DNA from: Shewanella putrefaciens
GTDB lineage: Bacteria > Pseudomonadota > Gammaproteobacteria > Enterobacterales > Shewanellaceae
Assembly: GCF_016406325.1 (NCBI RefSeq)
Contig: NZ_CP066370.1
Coordinates: 3,224,001-3,288,000, forward strand
Direction: 5' to 3'
DNA length: 64,000 nt
In this document: one piece after another, positions 19,865 to 27,357 of the stretch
How the letters are laid out: every line of letters begins with the position of its first letter
How positions within the stretch are numbered: position 1 is the stretch's first letter
Program-made: the position numbers and the translations under genes
Notes under the pieces: generated by a model
What the model saw: the letters and a program-made list of their open reading frames with translations, nothing else
What the model was told of the DNA's origin: nothing
The model's database searches: none

Positions 19865-21998
19865 AGCTGACACTCACTTTAATGCTACGTGGCTCACCCG
19901 GCACGGCCCAAAGAGCGGAATAGCTACTCGCGATGTAATGTTCATCCAGTAAGTTATCCAGATTCACACCAAGGCTTAAGTTGTCGCTTAAGTGGGTGTT
20001 CATAAACAACCCAACTAACTGATAAGAAGGCAATTGAAAGCTAGGATCGGCAGAATCGCCGAGGCGCGAATCAATATAGCGCCAACTTAATCCCAAATGC
20101 CCATCAATGGAAAAATCATTGAGATCTTGTTTCAACAAAATACTTGCGGTTTGTTTAGGCACGTTAACCAGTGGACTTCCTGCGGGTATTTGTACGCCAA
20201 AGTCAACATTCAAAGTATCGTTGGCTGTACGCGTATTAAGATAGGCATAGGATAGTCTGCCTTGTAATGACTCAGTCAGATCGGCCGCGATATCTAATTC
20301 AAGTCCTGCACTTTTCGCTTCCCCCAAAGTAGCCGAAAACCCTACATTCACAGGATCTGAGGTTAAAATATTGCTCTTTTTGGCATCAAACACGGCTAAA
20401 CTACCATTTATGGCAAGGTCGTTAAGCCAAGCAGCATTAAACTTCATGCCCAGCTCTACAGATTGACTTTCTTCAGCTTCAAATGGATTCCCCGCATAGT
20501 CAGTTCCTGAAAGCGGTAAAAATCCTTCAGAGTAAGAACTATAAAAACTTAATGCATCTGACCACAAATAGACGAGACCCACTTTAGGGCTAACCCGATT
20601 ATCGGTTTGTTCCGATAGCGTCTCTTTAGCCGTTTCACGAATATCTTGCTGATAACTATCAAACCTCAGTCCTAAATGTAATTTCCACTTTTCAGTTAAG
20701 TCCATTTGATCTTGAAGATAAGACCCCCATGCCTTCTGAGTTTCCTCATTCTCATACAGTAAACTTACCTCAGGTTGAACGCTGCCATATTGCGGCTCAA
20801 AAATATCGATGGCATATTCGCCTTTTTTACCTCGATAGCGATAAAGCCCCGTCTTCAGGTTGTAGTGGTAGGCATCGGCACCAAGCAGCAAATTATGACG
20901 AATAAAACCCGTATCAAGATGACCACTTAATTCAAGACGAAGGGAATTATCCTCTGAGGCATAATCCCTATATCGATGCTGGCGAGTCAGTGTACGACCA
21001 TCATCAAATAAAGATTGACGCCCCTTTGCCAGCTCAGCATCGGAGGAATAACCCTTTAAGGTGGAATCGCGATAGTTATAACCCGCAGTTAATGACCAAT
21101 CATCATTTAATTCATAGTCATAGGTCAGTTGATGCCCAGTGGCATTCACCTTCGTTGCGCCATCATTAGGCTCACCTAGATAACGTGAGCGCGGCACTGT
21201 CTTGATATCGTTATTGAGTACGATAAAACCGCGGTCAAATAACTGCTCCTGTTTAAGATACTCAAGCTCATAGAGTAATGAGGCTTTATCGGAAACCTGC
21301 CAACGTACAGAAGGCGTAACGATTTTCTTATCACTAAACACATAATCACGAAAACTATCGTATTCCTGCCAAGCGCCATTGATCCGAAAAGCCACAGACT
21401 CGGTTAAACCAGAGGTAACATCGCCTTCTAACCGATATTGGTCGAAACTCCCAGCCGATGCCTTTAAATAACCACTGCTTTCATATTGGGGTTTCTTAGT
21501 CACGATATTGACTGTGCCACCAGGTTCAGAACGCCCATAAAGCGCCGAACCAGGACCTTTTAAAATCTCAACATAGGCAACATTAGACAAGTCCCTATGG
21601 CCACTAAAGCCTCGTCCACCATTAAAGCCATTGATTAAATAACCCGATGGCATATTTTCATTGCCCGGAAAACCGCGCAAAGAAAAACTATCCCATAACC
21701 CGCCACCATTATTTTGCCGCGCTACACTGGCAGAATAATCCAGAACATCCTGAAACCTTGTCAGGCCCGCATCTTTTATTAATTGTTCATCCAGCACACT
21801 AATCGCTTGGGGAAGTGCCTCTGCGGGTACATTACCACGGTAGGCTTGACGATAATGGATACTTAAACGCTCAATATCTGAATCGGTAACTTGTTCATTC
21901 GATTGAAGCTCCTTCGCGGCAAACACCATTGGAGAATTGAACGCAACGAAAACGCCCAGTAAAAGCGCTACGCGCTTTGGGAAAGCTAAATAAGTCAT
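19854..21998 (-). CDS. TonB-dependent siderophore-type outer-membrane receptor
   Basis: A 714-residue outer-membrane receptor. A signal peptide (about 1-28, ending VFAA) is followed by a plug domain with the conserved LRGFPGNENMPSGYLINGF and VEILKGPGSALYGRSEPGGTVNIVTKKP (siderophore-receptor TIGR01783-like). A 22-strand barrel ends in the terminal Phe (VSVSYEF). The ligand is unknown. The start is the ATG at 21998, after GGAG; the upstream extension to 22022 adds an unlikely basic head. It heads a pair with the DUF1624 gene. No convincing Fur box was seen upstream. Confidence 0.92.
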   Translation of the reverse strand: MTYLAFPKRVALLLGVFVAFNSPMVFAAKELQSNEQVTDSDIERLSIHYRQAYRGNVPAEALPQAISVLDEQLIKDAGLTRFQDVLDYSASVARQNNGGGLWDSFSLRGFPGNENMPSGYLINGFNGGRGFSGHRDLSNVAYVEILKGPGSALYGRSEPGGTVNIVTKKPQYESSGYLKASAGSFDQYRLEGDVTSGLTESVAFRINGAWQEYDSFRDYVFSDKKIVTPSVRWQVSDKASLLYELEYLKQEQLFDRGFIVLNNDIKTVPRSRYLGEPNDGATKVNATGHQLTYDYELNDDWSLTAGYNYRDSTLKGYSSDAELAKGRQSLFDDGRTLTRQHRYRDYASEDNSLRLELSGHLDTGFIRHNLLLGADAYHYNLKTGLYRYRGKKGEYAIDIFEPQYGSVQPEVSLLYENEETQKAWGSYLQDQMDLTEKWKLHLGLRFDSYQQDIRETAKETLSEQTDNRVSPKVGLVYLWSDALSFYSSYSEGFLPLSGTDYAGNPFEAEESQSVELGMKFNAAWLNDLAINGSLAVFDAKKSNILTSDPVNVGFSATLGEAKSAGLELDIAADLTESLQGRLSYAYLNTRTANDTLNVDFGVQIPAGSPLVNVPKQTASILLKQDLNDFSIDGHLGLSWRYIDSRLGDSADPSFQLPSYQLVGLFMNTHLSDNLSLGVNLDNLLDEHYIASSYSALWAVPGEPRSIKVSVSYEF

Positions 21999-22083
21999 TT
22001 TCACTCCGAAAATAAACAGCATCAGCGCCTTAGTAAAACCAAGACACTACAAAACCAATAAATTAATGAATTTAATCAAAAAA

Positions 22084-22362
22084 TTAAGCTGTTATCGGTG
22101 GTGCACGACTATTAAAGAAACGACTAAACAGTTGTTCAAAGGAAACGACTTGAAACTCAACGCGGATATAGCTTTGTTGGGACAGTTGGAAATGAAAGGG
22201 TGTACTCGTTAACGCATGTTGTGTTTGGTGTTGATGTAAGCAAAGCGCACAATGGGTTGTTGAGTCATCTTTTAAATGGGAAACACTGTGAACTGCCGAA
22301 GCCACAGACAATAGCACCAATATGGCAACAAGCCATATCGCTAAGGTGCGTCTTGTGTGCAT
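22084..22362 (-). CDS. Small secreted/membrane His-Cys-rich protein (DUF2946-like, putative metal chaperone)
   Basis: A 92-residue protein with one N-terminal hydrophobic helix (LAIWLVAILVLLSVASAVHS) followed by HSVSHLKDD, CALCLHQHQTQHA and a short beta-rich tail. Similar small proteins next to metal receptors are annotated as DUF2946 or zinc-uptake chaperones. The His/Cys cluster suggests metal binding. It lies 85 bp upstream of the TonB receptor on the same strand, which supports a role in the same uptake system. The start at 22362 is chosen to give a normal signal helix; a TTG at 22422 is an alternative. Confidence 0.65.
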   Translation of the reverse strand: MHTRRTLAIWLVAILVLLSVASAVHSVSHLKDDSTTHCALCLHQHQTQHALTSTPFHFQLSQQSYIRVEFQVVSFEQLFSRFFNSRAPPITA

Positions 22363-22513
22363 CACACTGTTCAAACCATACTTCCTCACATAATTTGGCA
22401 GGCGATTGTATGTTAAGAACAACTAAAGTTGCAAATCGATTTACCTAAGACACAGGGCACAAATGTTACAAGAGGTATATGAAATAAGGTAAAAATAAGC
22501 AGGCAGATCAACT

Positions 22514-23331
22514 GGTTCTGTCGCAAACTGAGGAACGAGTTTATCATGAGCGATGCTCTCTTAACTAACATCATCAATGTCGCTAAACTTTTCTGGACGC
22601 CATTTCCCAACAGATATCATCATGCAAGCCCTACGATATTACCTGGCCTATAAACTGAGTTACCGTGAAATTGAGGAGATGTTCGCTGAACGTAATATCC
22701 ATTTTGACCACTCAACACTGAACCGTTGGGTTATCAAATATGCGCCGCAACTCGAAGCCGTATTCAGGAAGAGAAAGCGTCGAGTATCAGGGTCGTGGCG
22801 AATGGACGAAACCTACATAAAGATTAAAGGTCGCTGGGTTTACTATTATCACGCCGTGGATAAATACGGTGCTATTATTGATTTTTATTTGAGTGAGACC
22901 CGTGATGAACCTGCTGCTCGGGCGTTTTTCAATAAAGCTATCAACCAACATGGCTTACCTGGAAAGGTCGTCATTGATCAAAGTGGGGCAAATGCTGCGG
23001 CATTAGACACCATTAATATTCGTCTTTGGCTGTCTGGTTGCATGTTGTTTATGATTGAGGTTTTAGCCATAAAATATCTGAATAATATTGTTGAGCAAAG
23101 TCATCGAAAAGTGAAAGGTAAAATGATCAATGTTTGGGTTGGAAGTCTTGGGAAGGTGCCGAATCAACGCTTGCTGGCGTTGAACTTTGGTTCATGATAA
23201 AGCAAGGGCAAATGAACACCACCGAAAAGATGACACCATGGGAACAATTTTATTCTTTAGCCGCATAATTGTATCTGAGGGATCTTGCGCCCTCAAATCT
23301 TAGCTGCAAGCTCTCAGTTTGCGACAGAACC
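22514..23331 (+). mobile_element. IS6-family insertion sequence (complete, 818 bp)
   Basis: It is bounded by perfect 17-bp terminal inverted repeats: GGTTCTGTCGCAAACTG at 22514-22530 and its complement at 23315-23331. Size and single transposase gene fit the IS6/IS26 family. The flanking octamers (GATCAACT on the left, CTATTTTT on the right) are not direct repeats, so this copy no longer has its original target duplication. A 5' fragment of a second copy in the same orientation begins at 23981. Confidence 0.92.
22577..23268 (+). pseudogene. IS6-family transposase, frameshifted
   Basis: A DDE transposase. The first 182 residues read MSLNFSGRHFPTDIIMQAL onward with WRMDETYIKIKG (first Asp), KVVIDQSGAN (second Asp) and LNNIVEQSHRKVKGKM (Glu). 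After codon ATG at 23123 the frame is lost, ending at 23197. The expected C-terminus (QCLGWKSWEGAESTLAG...FYSLAA) continues in another frame to the TAA at 23266-23268. One missing base near 23125-23126 explains this. Without correction the transposase lacks its normal end, though all DDE residues lie upstream of the shift. Confidence 0.88.
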
Positions 23332-23751
23332 CTATTTTTTATACGATTTAAAAAAATCAAAATATTTTTTGTTATAGCCTTGAAAGGCTCTGCCTTTCCC
23401 TCTTGCATATGCTTTTGAAAAACACTCAAAAGCATTATCCTTATCTTCCAGCTCGAAATATATTACCCCTAAATCAATTAGCTCTGACGTTCCATACTCA
23501 GGAATGTTATATTTAAATATCTCAAGAGCCCACTTCTTTGCCTCAAGATATTCTTTTTTTAAGAAATACACACCACATATGCATGAAATTAACCACCGAG
23601 CCTCTTCCGATTTATATTTATCAACAATGGCATTTTCTATATCAGTTAATGCCGAAAAATAAACCTCCAATGCTTTGTTAAAATCCCCCTTATCTTCAAA
23701 GGAATTCCCAAGCTCGATTTTTTTAACAATTTCAGATTCAATGCCACCCAT
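23332..23751 (-). CDS. TPR-like protein, probable immunity protein of a polymorphic toxin
   Basis: A 139-residue helical, acidic, soluble protein with degenerate TPR-like repeats: GDFNKALEVYFSALTDIE (about residues 22-39), then KKEYLEAKKWALEIFK and EDKDNAFECFSKAYARGKG. The start ATG at 23751 has CGAGG six bases upstream. It lies 12 bp after the stop of a toxin C-terminal fragment on the same strand, the standard toxin-immunity order. Its TAG stop directly abuts the right end of the IS6 element. AT-rich base use differs from the flanking core genes, consistent with horizontal origin. Immunity function is inferred from context. Confidence 0.7.
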   Translation of the reverse strand: MGGIESEIVKKIELGNSFEDKGDFNKALEVYFSALTDIENAIVDKYKSEEARWLISCICGVYFLKKEYLEAKKWALEIFKYNIPEYGTSELIDLGVIYFELEDKDNAFECFSKAYARGKGRAFQGYNKKYFDFFKSYKK

Positions 23752-23763
23752 AAGAACCTCGTT

Positions 23764-23979
23764 TTAAATCAATGGCTTTAAATATGTTTGCCCTAACATA
23801 GCACCTTGCGATCTGTTTATAGAGTAATGATCAAGGTAATAGTTATTTGAGTCCAGCATCCAGTTTCTAACCTCAGGATCTCTTGCTCCATATCCTCTTC
23901 CGGTACTGTTCCACCAACTTACTGCATCGACTCTATGAGACATATCTGCTTCTCGTAGTGGACGCCATACACCTTCCGA
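23764..23979 (-). pseudogene. C-terminal fragment of a polymorphic toxin (probable HNH/EndoVII nuclease domain)
   Basis: An open 71-codon frame without a start, cut at its 5' side by the left end of the second IS copy (23981). It reads from SEGVWRPLREADMSHRVDAV through WWNSTGRGYGARDPEVRNWM and LDHYSINRSQGAMLGQTYL to a TAA at 23764-23766. The ADMSH, W-W, NNYYLDHYSINRS pattern resembles the GH-E/HNH-EndoVII-type nuclease domains at the tips of polymorphic toxins. The N-terminal trafficking part is missing. The family call is by eye, so the exact nuclease class is uncertain. Confidence 0.65.
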
Positions 23980-23980
23980 G

Positions 23981-24105
23981 GGTTCTGTCGCAAACTGAGG
24001 AACGAGTTTATCATGAGCGATGCTCTCTTAACTAACATCATCAATGTCGCTAAACTTTTCTGGACGCCATTTCCCAACAGATATCATCATGCAAGCCCTA
24101 CAATA
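23981..24105 (+). mobile_element. IS6-family element, 5' remnant (about 125 bp)
   Basis: It begins with the same GGTTCTGTCGCAAACTG terminus and is identical to the complete copy up to GCAAGCCCTAC (24101), after which similarity ends within a few bases. It includes the start of the transposase gene (ATG at 24044). The right part and right terminus are missing; integrase-remnant sequence follows directly. Confidence 0.9.
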
Positions 24106-24280
24106 TCCAGACATTGAACGAACGTTCACATTTCACGACATCAAAGCGAAAGGCATCTCTGACTTTGAAGGAAACATTCATGACAAGCAGCAATTTAGTG
24201 GGCATAAAACCGTTGGCCAAGTAAACGTTTATGATCGCAGAACAGAGATCGTGCCAACGATCGGCAGTATTAAGAAGTGA
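24106..24280 (+). pseudogene. Tyrosine-recombinase (phage-type integrase) C-terminal remnant
   Basis: About 58 codons in frame with the truncated transposase start. They read FTFHDIKAKGISDFEGN, DKQQFSGHKTVGQVNVYDRR and VPTIGSIKK, ending TGA at 24278. FHDIKAKGISD carries the conserved His-x-x-Lys/Arg, FSGHKT the second His box, and VYDR the catalytic Tyr of phage/island integrases that target tRNA genes. The N-terminal part and catalytic Arg I are absent, so it is inactive. It ends 97 bp from tRNA-Trp, the normal place for an island integrase. Confidence 0.8.
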
Positions 24281-24333
24281 ATCGTTATTCAAAAAGCTGA
24301 TTAGACATTTCTAACGACTTTTCTAACAAAAAT

Positions 24334-24369
24334 AAAAACGGCTCGCATATTTCTATGCAAGCCGTTGTT
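24334..24369 (-). terminator. Terminator downstream of tRNA-Trp
   Basis: A stem AACGGCT.GCATA / TATGC.AGCCGTT with one mismatch (24337-24366). On the minus strand it is followed by a T-rich tail (complement of AATAAAAA), and it sits 9 bp beyond the tRNA 3' end. Confidence 0.75.
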
Positions 24370-24374
24370 TTATT

Positions 24375-24451
24375 TGGCAGGGGTGGCAGGACTCGAACCC
24401 GCAACCATCGGTTTTGGAGACCGCTGTTCTACCAATTGGAACTACACCCCT
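24375..24451 (-). tRNA. tRNA-Trp (CCA anticodon)
   Basis: A 77-nt cloverleaf on the minus strand. The acceptor stem AGGGGTG pairs with CACCCCT, followed by G and an encoded CCA end. The D-arm is GTTC...GAAC, the anticodon loop CTCCAAA contains CCA, and the T-arm is GCGGGTTCGAGTCCTGC (one stem mismatch tolerated). Its 3' end faces the integrase remnant, so it is the probable attachment site of the decayed island at 22.5-24.3 kb. Confidence 0.96.
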
Positions 24452-24799
24452 GTTGACGTGGGGCATTATGCTAAAAGCACTCTCAAAGGTAAAGGACTTT
24501 TTATGACAAACCTCATTAACTGAGGATTTTTCAAACAAGTTTTATTATGTATGTTGATTTAATTAGCATAACGATGAAAAACACACCATGCCAGCCTACC
24601 AAGTGGCGTTGCACTGCAACCTTGAAGCGAACGGATAAATCCCTCCATGCTAAATAAGCTGTATTTAATGGTGAGATGCCCGAATAAAGCGTCGTCATAA
24701 ACGCAGTTATCGAAAAAATATCTGAGTTCGATTTATAAAACCGGTGTTTTATAGTATAAGCATCGTCAATTTCATACACAGCTCCACGGAACCCCCTTC
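24452..24799. other. Intergenic region between tRNA-Trp and the SEC-C gene
   Basis: A 348-bp stretch. Short open frames here have no family features or ribosome-binding site. An AT-rich TTTATAGTATAAGC segment about 40 bp before the next gene could supply a -10 element (TATAGT) for it. Nothing else was recognised. Confidence 0.4.
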
Positions 24800-25138
24800 A
24801 TGTCTGACAAATTTTTCTTTAAAGGTCGTAGAACGCCTAAGCCAAAGCATGAAAGCTATGGCTACAACACTAAACGTGCCGCTAAACCGGGAACAGAGGC
24901 TTTTCCCCTGCAATTAATCGTTGCAGACGAAGCACGTAAACTTGAAGTTGCCGCTATTGTTGCCGAGCATCAACTGTTCGCTAATATTGAAGTCAATGCC
25001 GATGTACCAGAAAACATTATTGAATTAGAAGGTTTATTAAATAAACCTAAAACAACCACCTTTGAGAAAAAGCCGAACCGTAATGAGCCATGCGCCTGCG
25101 GTAGTGGTCAAAAATTTAAAAAATGTTGCGGTAAATAA
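24800..25138 (+). CDS. SEC-C metal-binding motif protein (PBPRA1643 family)
   Basis: A 112-residue protein. The C-terminal SEC-C motif RNEPCACGSGQKFKKCCGK (residues 93-112) supplies the CxCx8CC zinc ligands; the same motif ends SecA. The N-terminal FFKGRRTPKPKHESYGYNTKR is the marker of the small PBPRA1643/SWIM-SEC-C family known from Vibrionaceae and Shewanella. Function is not established. Single gene with its own upstream gap. Confidence 0.85.
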   Translation: MSDKFFFKGRRTPKPKHESYGYNTKRAAKPGTEAFPLQLIVADEARKLEVAAIVAEHQLFANIEVNADVPENIIELEGLLNKPKTTTFEKKPNRNEPCACGSGQKFKKCCGK

Positions 25139-25243
25139 ATCCGAAGTACATCACTTTAATAGGGTCTTTTTGCTGCCACGAGAATAAGCCCCTTTTCACT
25201 TCTCTTTTCCCGCTAAATCCTATTTAAACCATTAATAGCTCGG

Positions 25244-26173
25244 TTAATCCTCAATTGGTGAGATAAAAATTCGCTGTAAATCGTTATTCCATAACTGAAT
25301 AATTTTGCGGGTCTTTTCTTTATTCCAAAAACACTTGCCAAATAAAATCAGCCCTGCGCCTTCTAAATCACGTTTATCTTCAATGGCAAATTGCTTTAAT
25401 AGTTTTGCCTTTACCCCATCGATAGGAATACCTATATCTTTACTGTCTGCGGGATTGAGCCAATTCATGGTTGGATCCGTATGTGAAATCGTCCCCCAAT
25501 ACATATGAGGCTTGTTATCACTGGGATCGGCATCGGCAAAATTCACAAATAGATTCTTTGCCCGCCAACGGTATTTACGCTCACTATCTGTATATACCCA
25601 GAGGTTGGATGTGGCTAAATCGGAACCACGCAGTAAACTGTGGAGCAACTTTTCGAGCCCTTGGCTTGGGACACGTTTTTCTTTGAGTGGGGTATCTTTT
25701 GGCGTGTCGACCTGATATTGCATCGGGGCTTCTTGCACTGTGTCAGCGTTAACCTTCTTTACTTCAATATCCGCAATCTGCGCTGAATTAAGTATGGTTT
25801 TATCTGCGTGTTCCTTTGACTTGGCAGTGCTAGATTTAGCTATTCTCGGTTTACGGCTAAAATCGATCATCAGCGCATCGGCATCCACCAGCTGTTGATG
25901 CACTTCGATAGCATCTTGCTCTTCTCGGGATTTTTGTGCCGAAGGTTTAAATTCAATGCAATCAATTTGATGATAGCGGGATCCAAAGCAGGCAGCTTTG
26001 CCATCTTTTGAGGCTTTACGGAAATAGGCTTTACCGCTACAGGCAGGGCAAAATAACCTTTGACGCAGACGCTCAATATCCGCTTCGGACAAGTGCTGAA
26101 ACGTAAATACGCTGTATGTCACTCGAATTGCGTCGCCTTGCTCTACATCGAGTTCACAAATCGCATCTAACAT
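25244..26173 (-). CDS. Uncharacterised protein with N-terminal zinc-finger-like motif
   Basis: A 309-residue soluble protein, not recognised as a named family. Residues about 41-72 hold FCPACSGKAYFRKASKDGK and then an Arg-Tyr-His-x3-Cys, a CxxC...HxxxC arrangement like the zinc finger of CoiA-type DNA-processing proteins. A low-complexity charged linker (about 75-165) leads to a C-terminal domain with LWVYTDSERKYRWRAKNLFVNF, MYWGTISHTDPTMNWLNP and LILFGKCFWNKEKTRKIIQLW. It is the last gene of a possible minus-strand run (exonuclease, small membrane protein, this gene). Nucleic-acid binding is a guess. Confidence 0.55.
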   Translation of the reverse strand: MLDAICELDVEQGDAIRVTYSVFTFQHLSEADIERLRQRLFCPACSGKAYFRKASKDGKAACFGSRYHQIDCIEFKPSAQKSREEQDAIEVHQQLVDADALMIDFSRKPRIAKSSTAKSKEHADKTILNSAQIADIEVKKVNADTVQEAPMQYQVDTPKDTPLKEKRVPSQGLEKLLHSLLRGSDLATSNLWVYTDSERKYRWRAKNLFVNFADADPSDNKPHMYWGTISHTDPTMNWLNPADSKDIGIPIDGVKAKLLKQFAIEDKRDLEGAGLILFGKCFWNKEKTRKIIQLWNNDLQRIFISPIED

Positions 26174-26213
26174 AGCGCCCCTCTCCCTTTTTATAGCTTA
26201 AGTATTTTTGAGC

Positions 26214-26375
26214 TTAAAGCCATGTATTAACCCCGAGCGTCACTAGTCCTAATAAAAACAACATCCCAATGACTCGGTATATCAAGCCCAAAGTGCTAGT
26301 TCCCTGTGAGCTAACATTGGAGCTAAGTGGATCCGCTTTCAACTTAGCCCGAGTTTCTTTGGTATTCAAAATCAT
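26214..26375 (-). CDS. Small single-pass membrane protein, unknown
   Basis: A 53-residue protein if started at the ATG at 26375, with a charged N-terminus (ILNTKETRAKLKADPLSSN) and one C-terminal helix GLIYRVIGMLFLLGLVTLGVNTWL. Longer starts at 26387 or 26399 would overlap the 3' end of the exonuclease gene. Placement directly after that gene suggests co-transcription. No family recognised. Confidence 0.5.
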   Translation of the reverse strand: MILNTKETRAKLKADPLSSNVSSQGTSTLGLIYRVIGMLFLLGLVTLGVNTWL

Positions 26376-26379
26376 CCCT

Positions 26380-27276
26380 TTACCCATTGGCCTGTTCAAA
26401 ATAGCTCGCCAGTCGAGCCGTTAGGTTTTGAGTAAGCAACTGAGTATTCGCTTCTAATGATGCCAGATAAAATGGCTTAAGTTTGTCGATTAACTCGCTA
26501 AAACAATGCTGCGCTGCCAATGCATCTAAGGCGGCATAAACAATTTGTGTAGAGGTTAGAGGTACCTGTTGCCAATTCGATAGGGTCACTTTTTTAGGCT
26601 TATCGATACGCTTTTGCAGTAACGTGGCGACCAGTTGACGAGTACCCATTTCTTTACCCGCCCCAAGCTGTGCTAGAACCCAGTTCAAATCTAACCTCGG
26701 CGTGACATTAATCCCCCACTCCCGCGTTAATGCTTGACCGTCACTTCTAAGGCCAACACCCACTTTCAAAATATTCTCATCCTCAAGCACAGGTTTTAAT
26801 AACCCTAACTGCTCAGCTAACAGCGCATGTTGAAACAAATAGCAGGTGTCATGGGTCGCGATTTGGATCAAACTTAAGGGATGCTGCACTCCGCGCTCAA
26901 AACTTGCGCGAGTTTCGGTATCAAACCCAATGACACGCTGCTTGCTTATGCTTTGCAGCACTGTTGTTAATTCATCAGGCTGAACCACAATAACTCGCGC
27001 GCCCTCAAGCTCGAAAGGGGCTAATTGGGATAACTCAATATCATCAAGACGAGTGATAAGTGCAAGCTTTTGTTTAAACCACAATAACTTAAGCTCAGGC
27101 CCTATTAATTTAGGCAAAGCATCTACTGCAACTGAAGTATCAGACTGTGCTGCTTGGGCCAAATAGGCGCTACCCGCCGCATCCATTACCGCAATCAAAC
27201 CATCGGCATTCTCGCCTAGCTCCTGACGTAGCCAAGCTAACTTATTGGGTGAAAGGCAATACTTCATTAACTTCAT
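26380..27276 (-). CDS. DEDDy-type 3'-5' exonuclease (RNase D/WRN-exonuclease-like)
   Basis: A 298-residue protein. Exo I is VIGFDTETRASF (about residues 115-126, Asp and Glu ligands), Exo II lies around ILKVGVGLRSDGQAL (about 170), and Exo III is IVYAALDALAAQHCF (about 248-262, Tyr and Asp). The catalytic core is therefore complete. It lacks the HRDC domains of RNase D and has a different N-terminal 90 residues, so it is better called a 3'-5' exonuclease-domain protein than Rnd. The substrate (RNA or DNA) is not shown by the sequence. Confidence 0.85.
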   Translation of the reverse strand: MKLMKYCLSPNKLAWLRQELGENADGLIAVMDAAGSAYLAQAAQSDTSVAVDALPKLIGPELKLLWFKQKLALITRLDDIELSQLAPFELEGARVIVVQPDELTTVLQSISKQRVIGFDTETRASFERGVQHPLSLIQIATHDTCYLFQHALLAEQLGLLKPVLEDENILKVGVGLRSDGQALTREWGINVTPRLDLNWVLAQLGAGKEMGTRQLVATLLQKRIDKPKKVTLSNWQQVPLTSTQIVYAALDALAAQHCFSELIDKLKPFYLASLEANTQLLTQNLTARLASYFEQANG

Positions 27277-27357
27277 GACACCGTCCTTGAGAGCTTAAAG
27301 AACAACTTCCGTTAGAAACCATTCCTATATCGAACTATCTTCCACCAAAACTAGCAA

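Noticed and set aside
22400..22520. Fur box upstream of the small His/Cys-rich gene and TonB receptor
   Set aside because: No stretch close to the GATAATGATAATCATTATC pattern was found.
23120..23135. Programmed frameshift in the IS6 transposase
   Set aside because: No slippery heptamer or stimulating hairpin is obvious at the shift point, and IS6 transposases are normally encoded in one frame.
22506..23339. Eight-base target duplication around the complete IS6 copy
   Set aside because: The flanking octamers GATCAACT and CTATTTTT differ, so no duplication is claimed.
24531..24779. 82-codon minus-strand frame upstream of the SEC-C gene
   Set aside because: No recognisable domain, no good start context, and it covers the probable promoter of the SEC-C gene.
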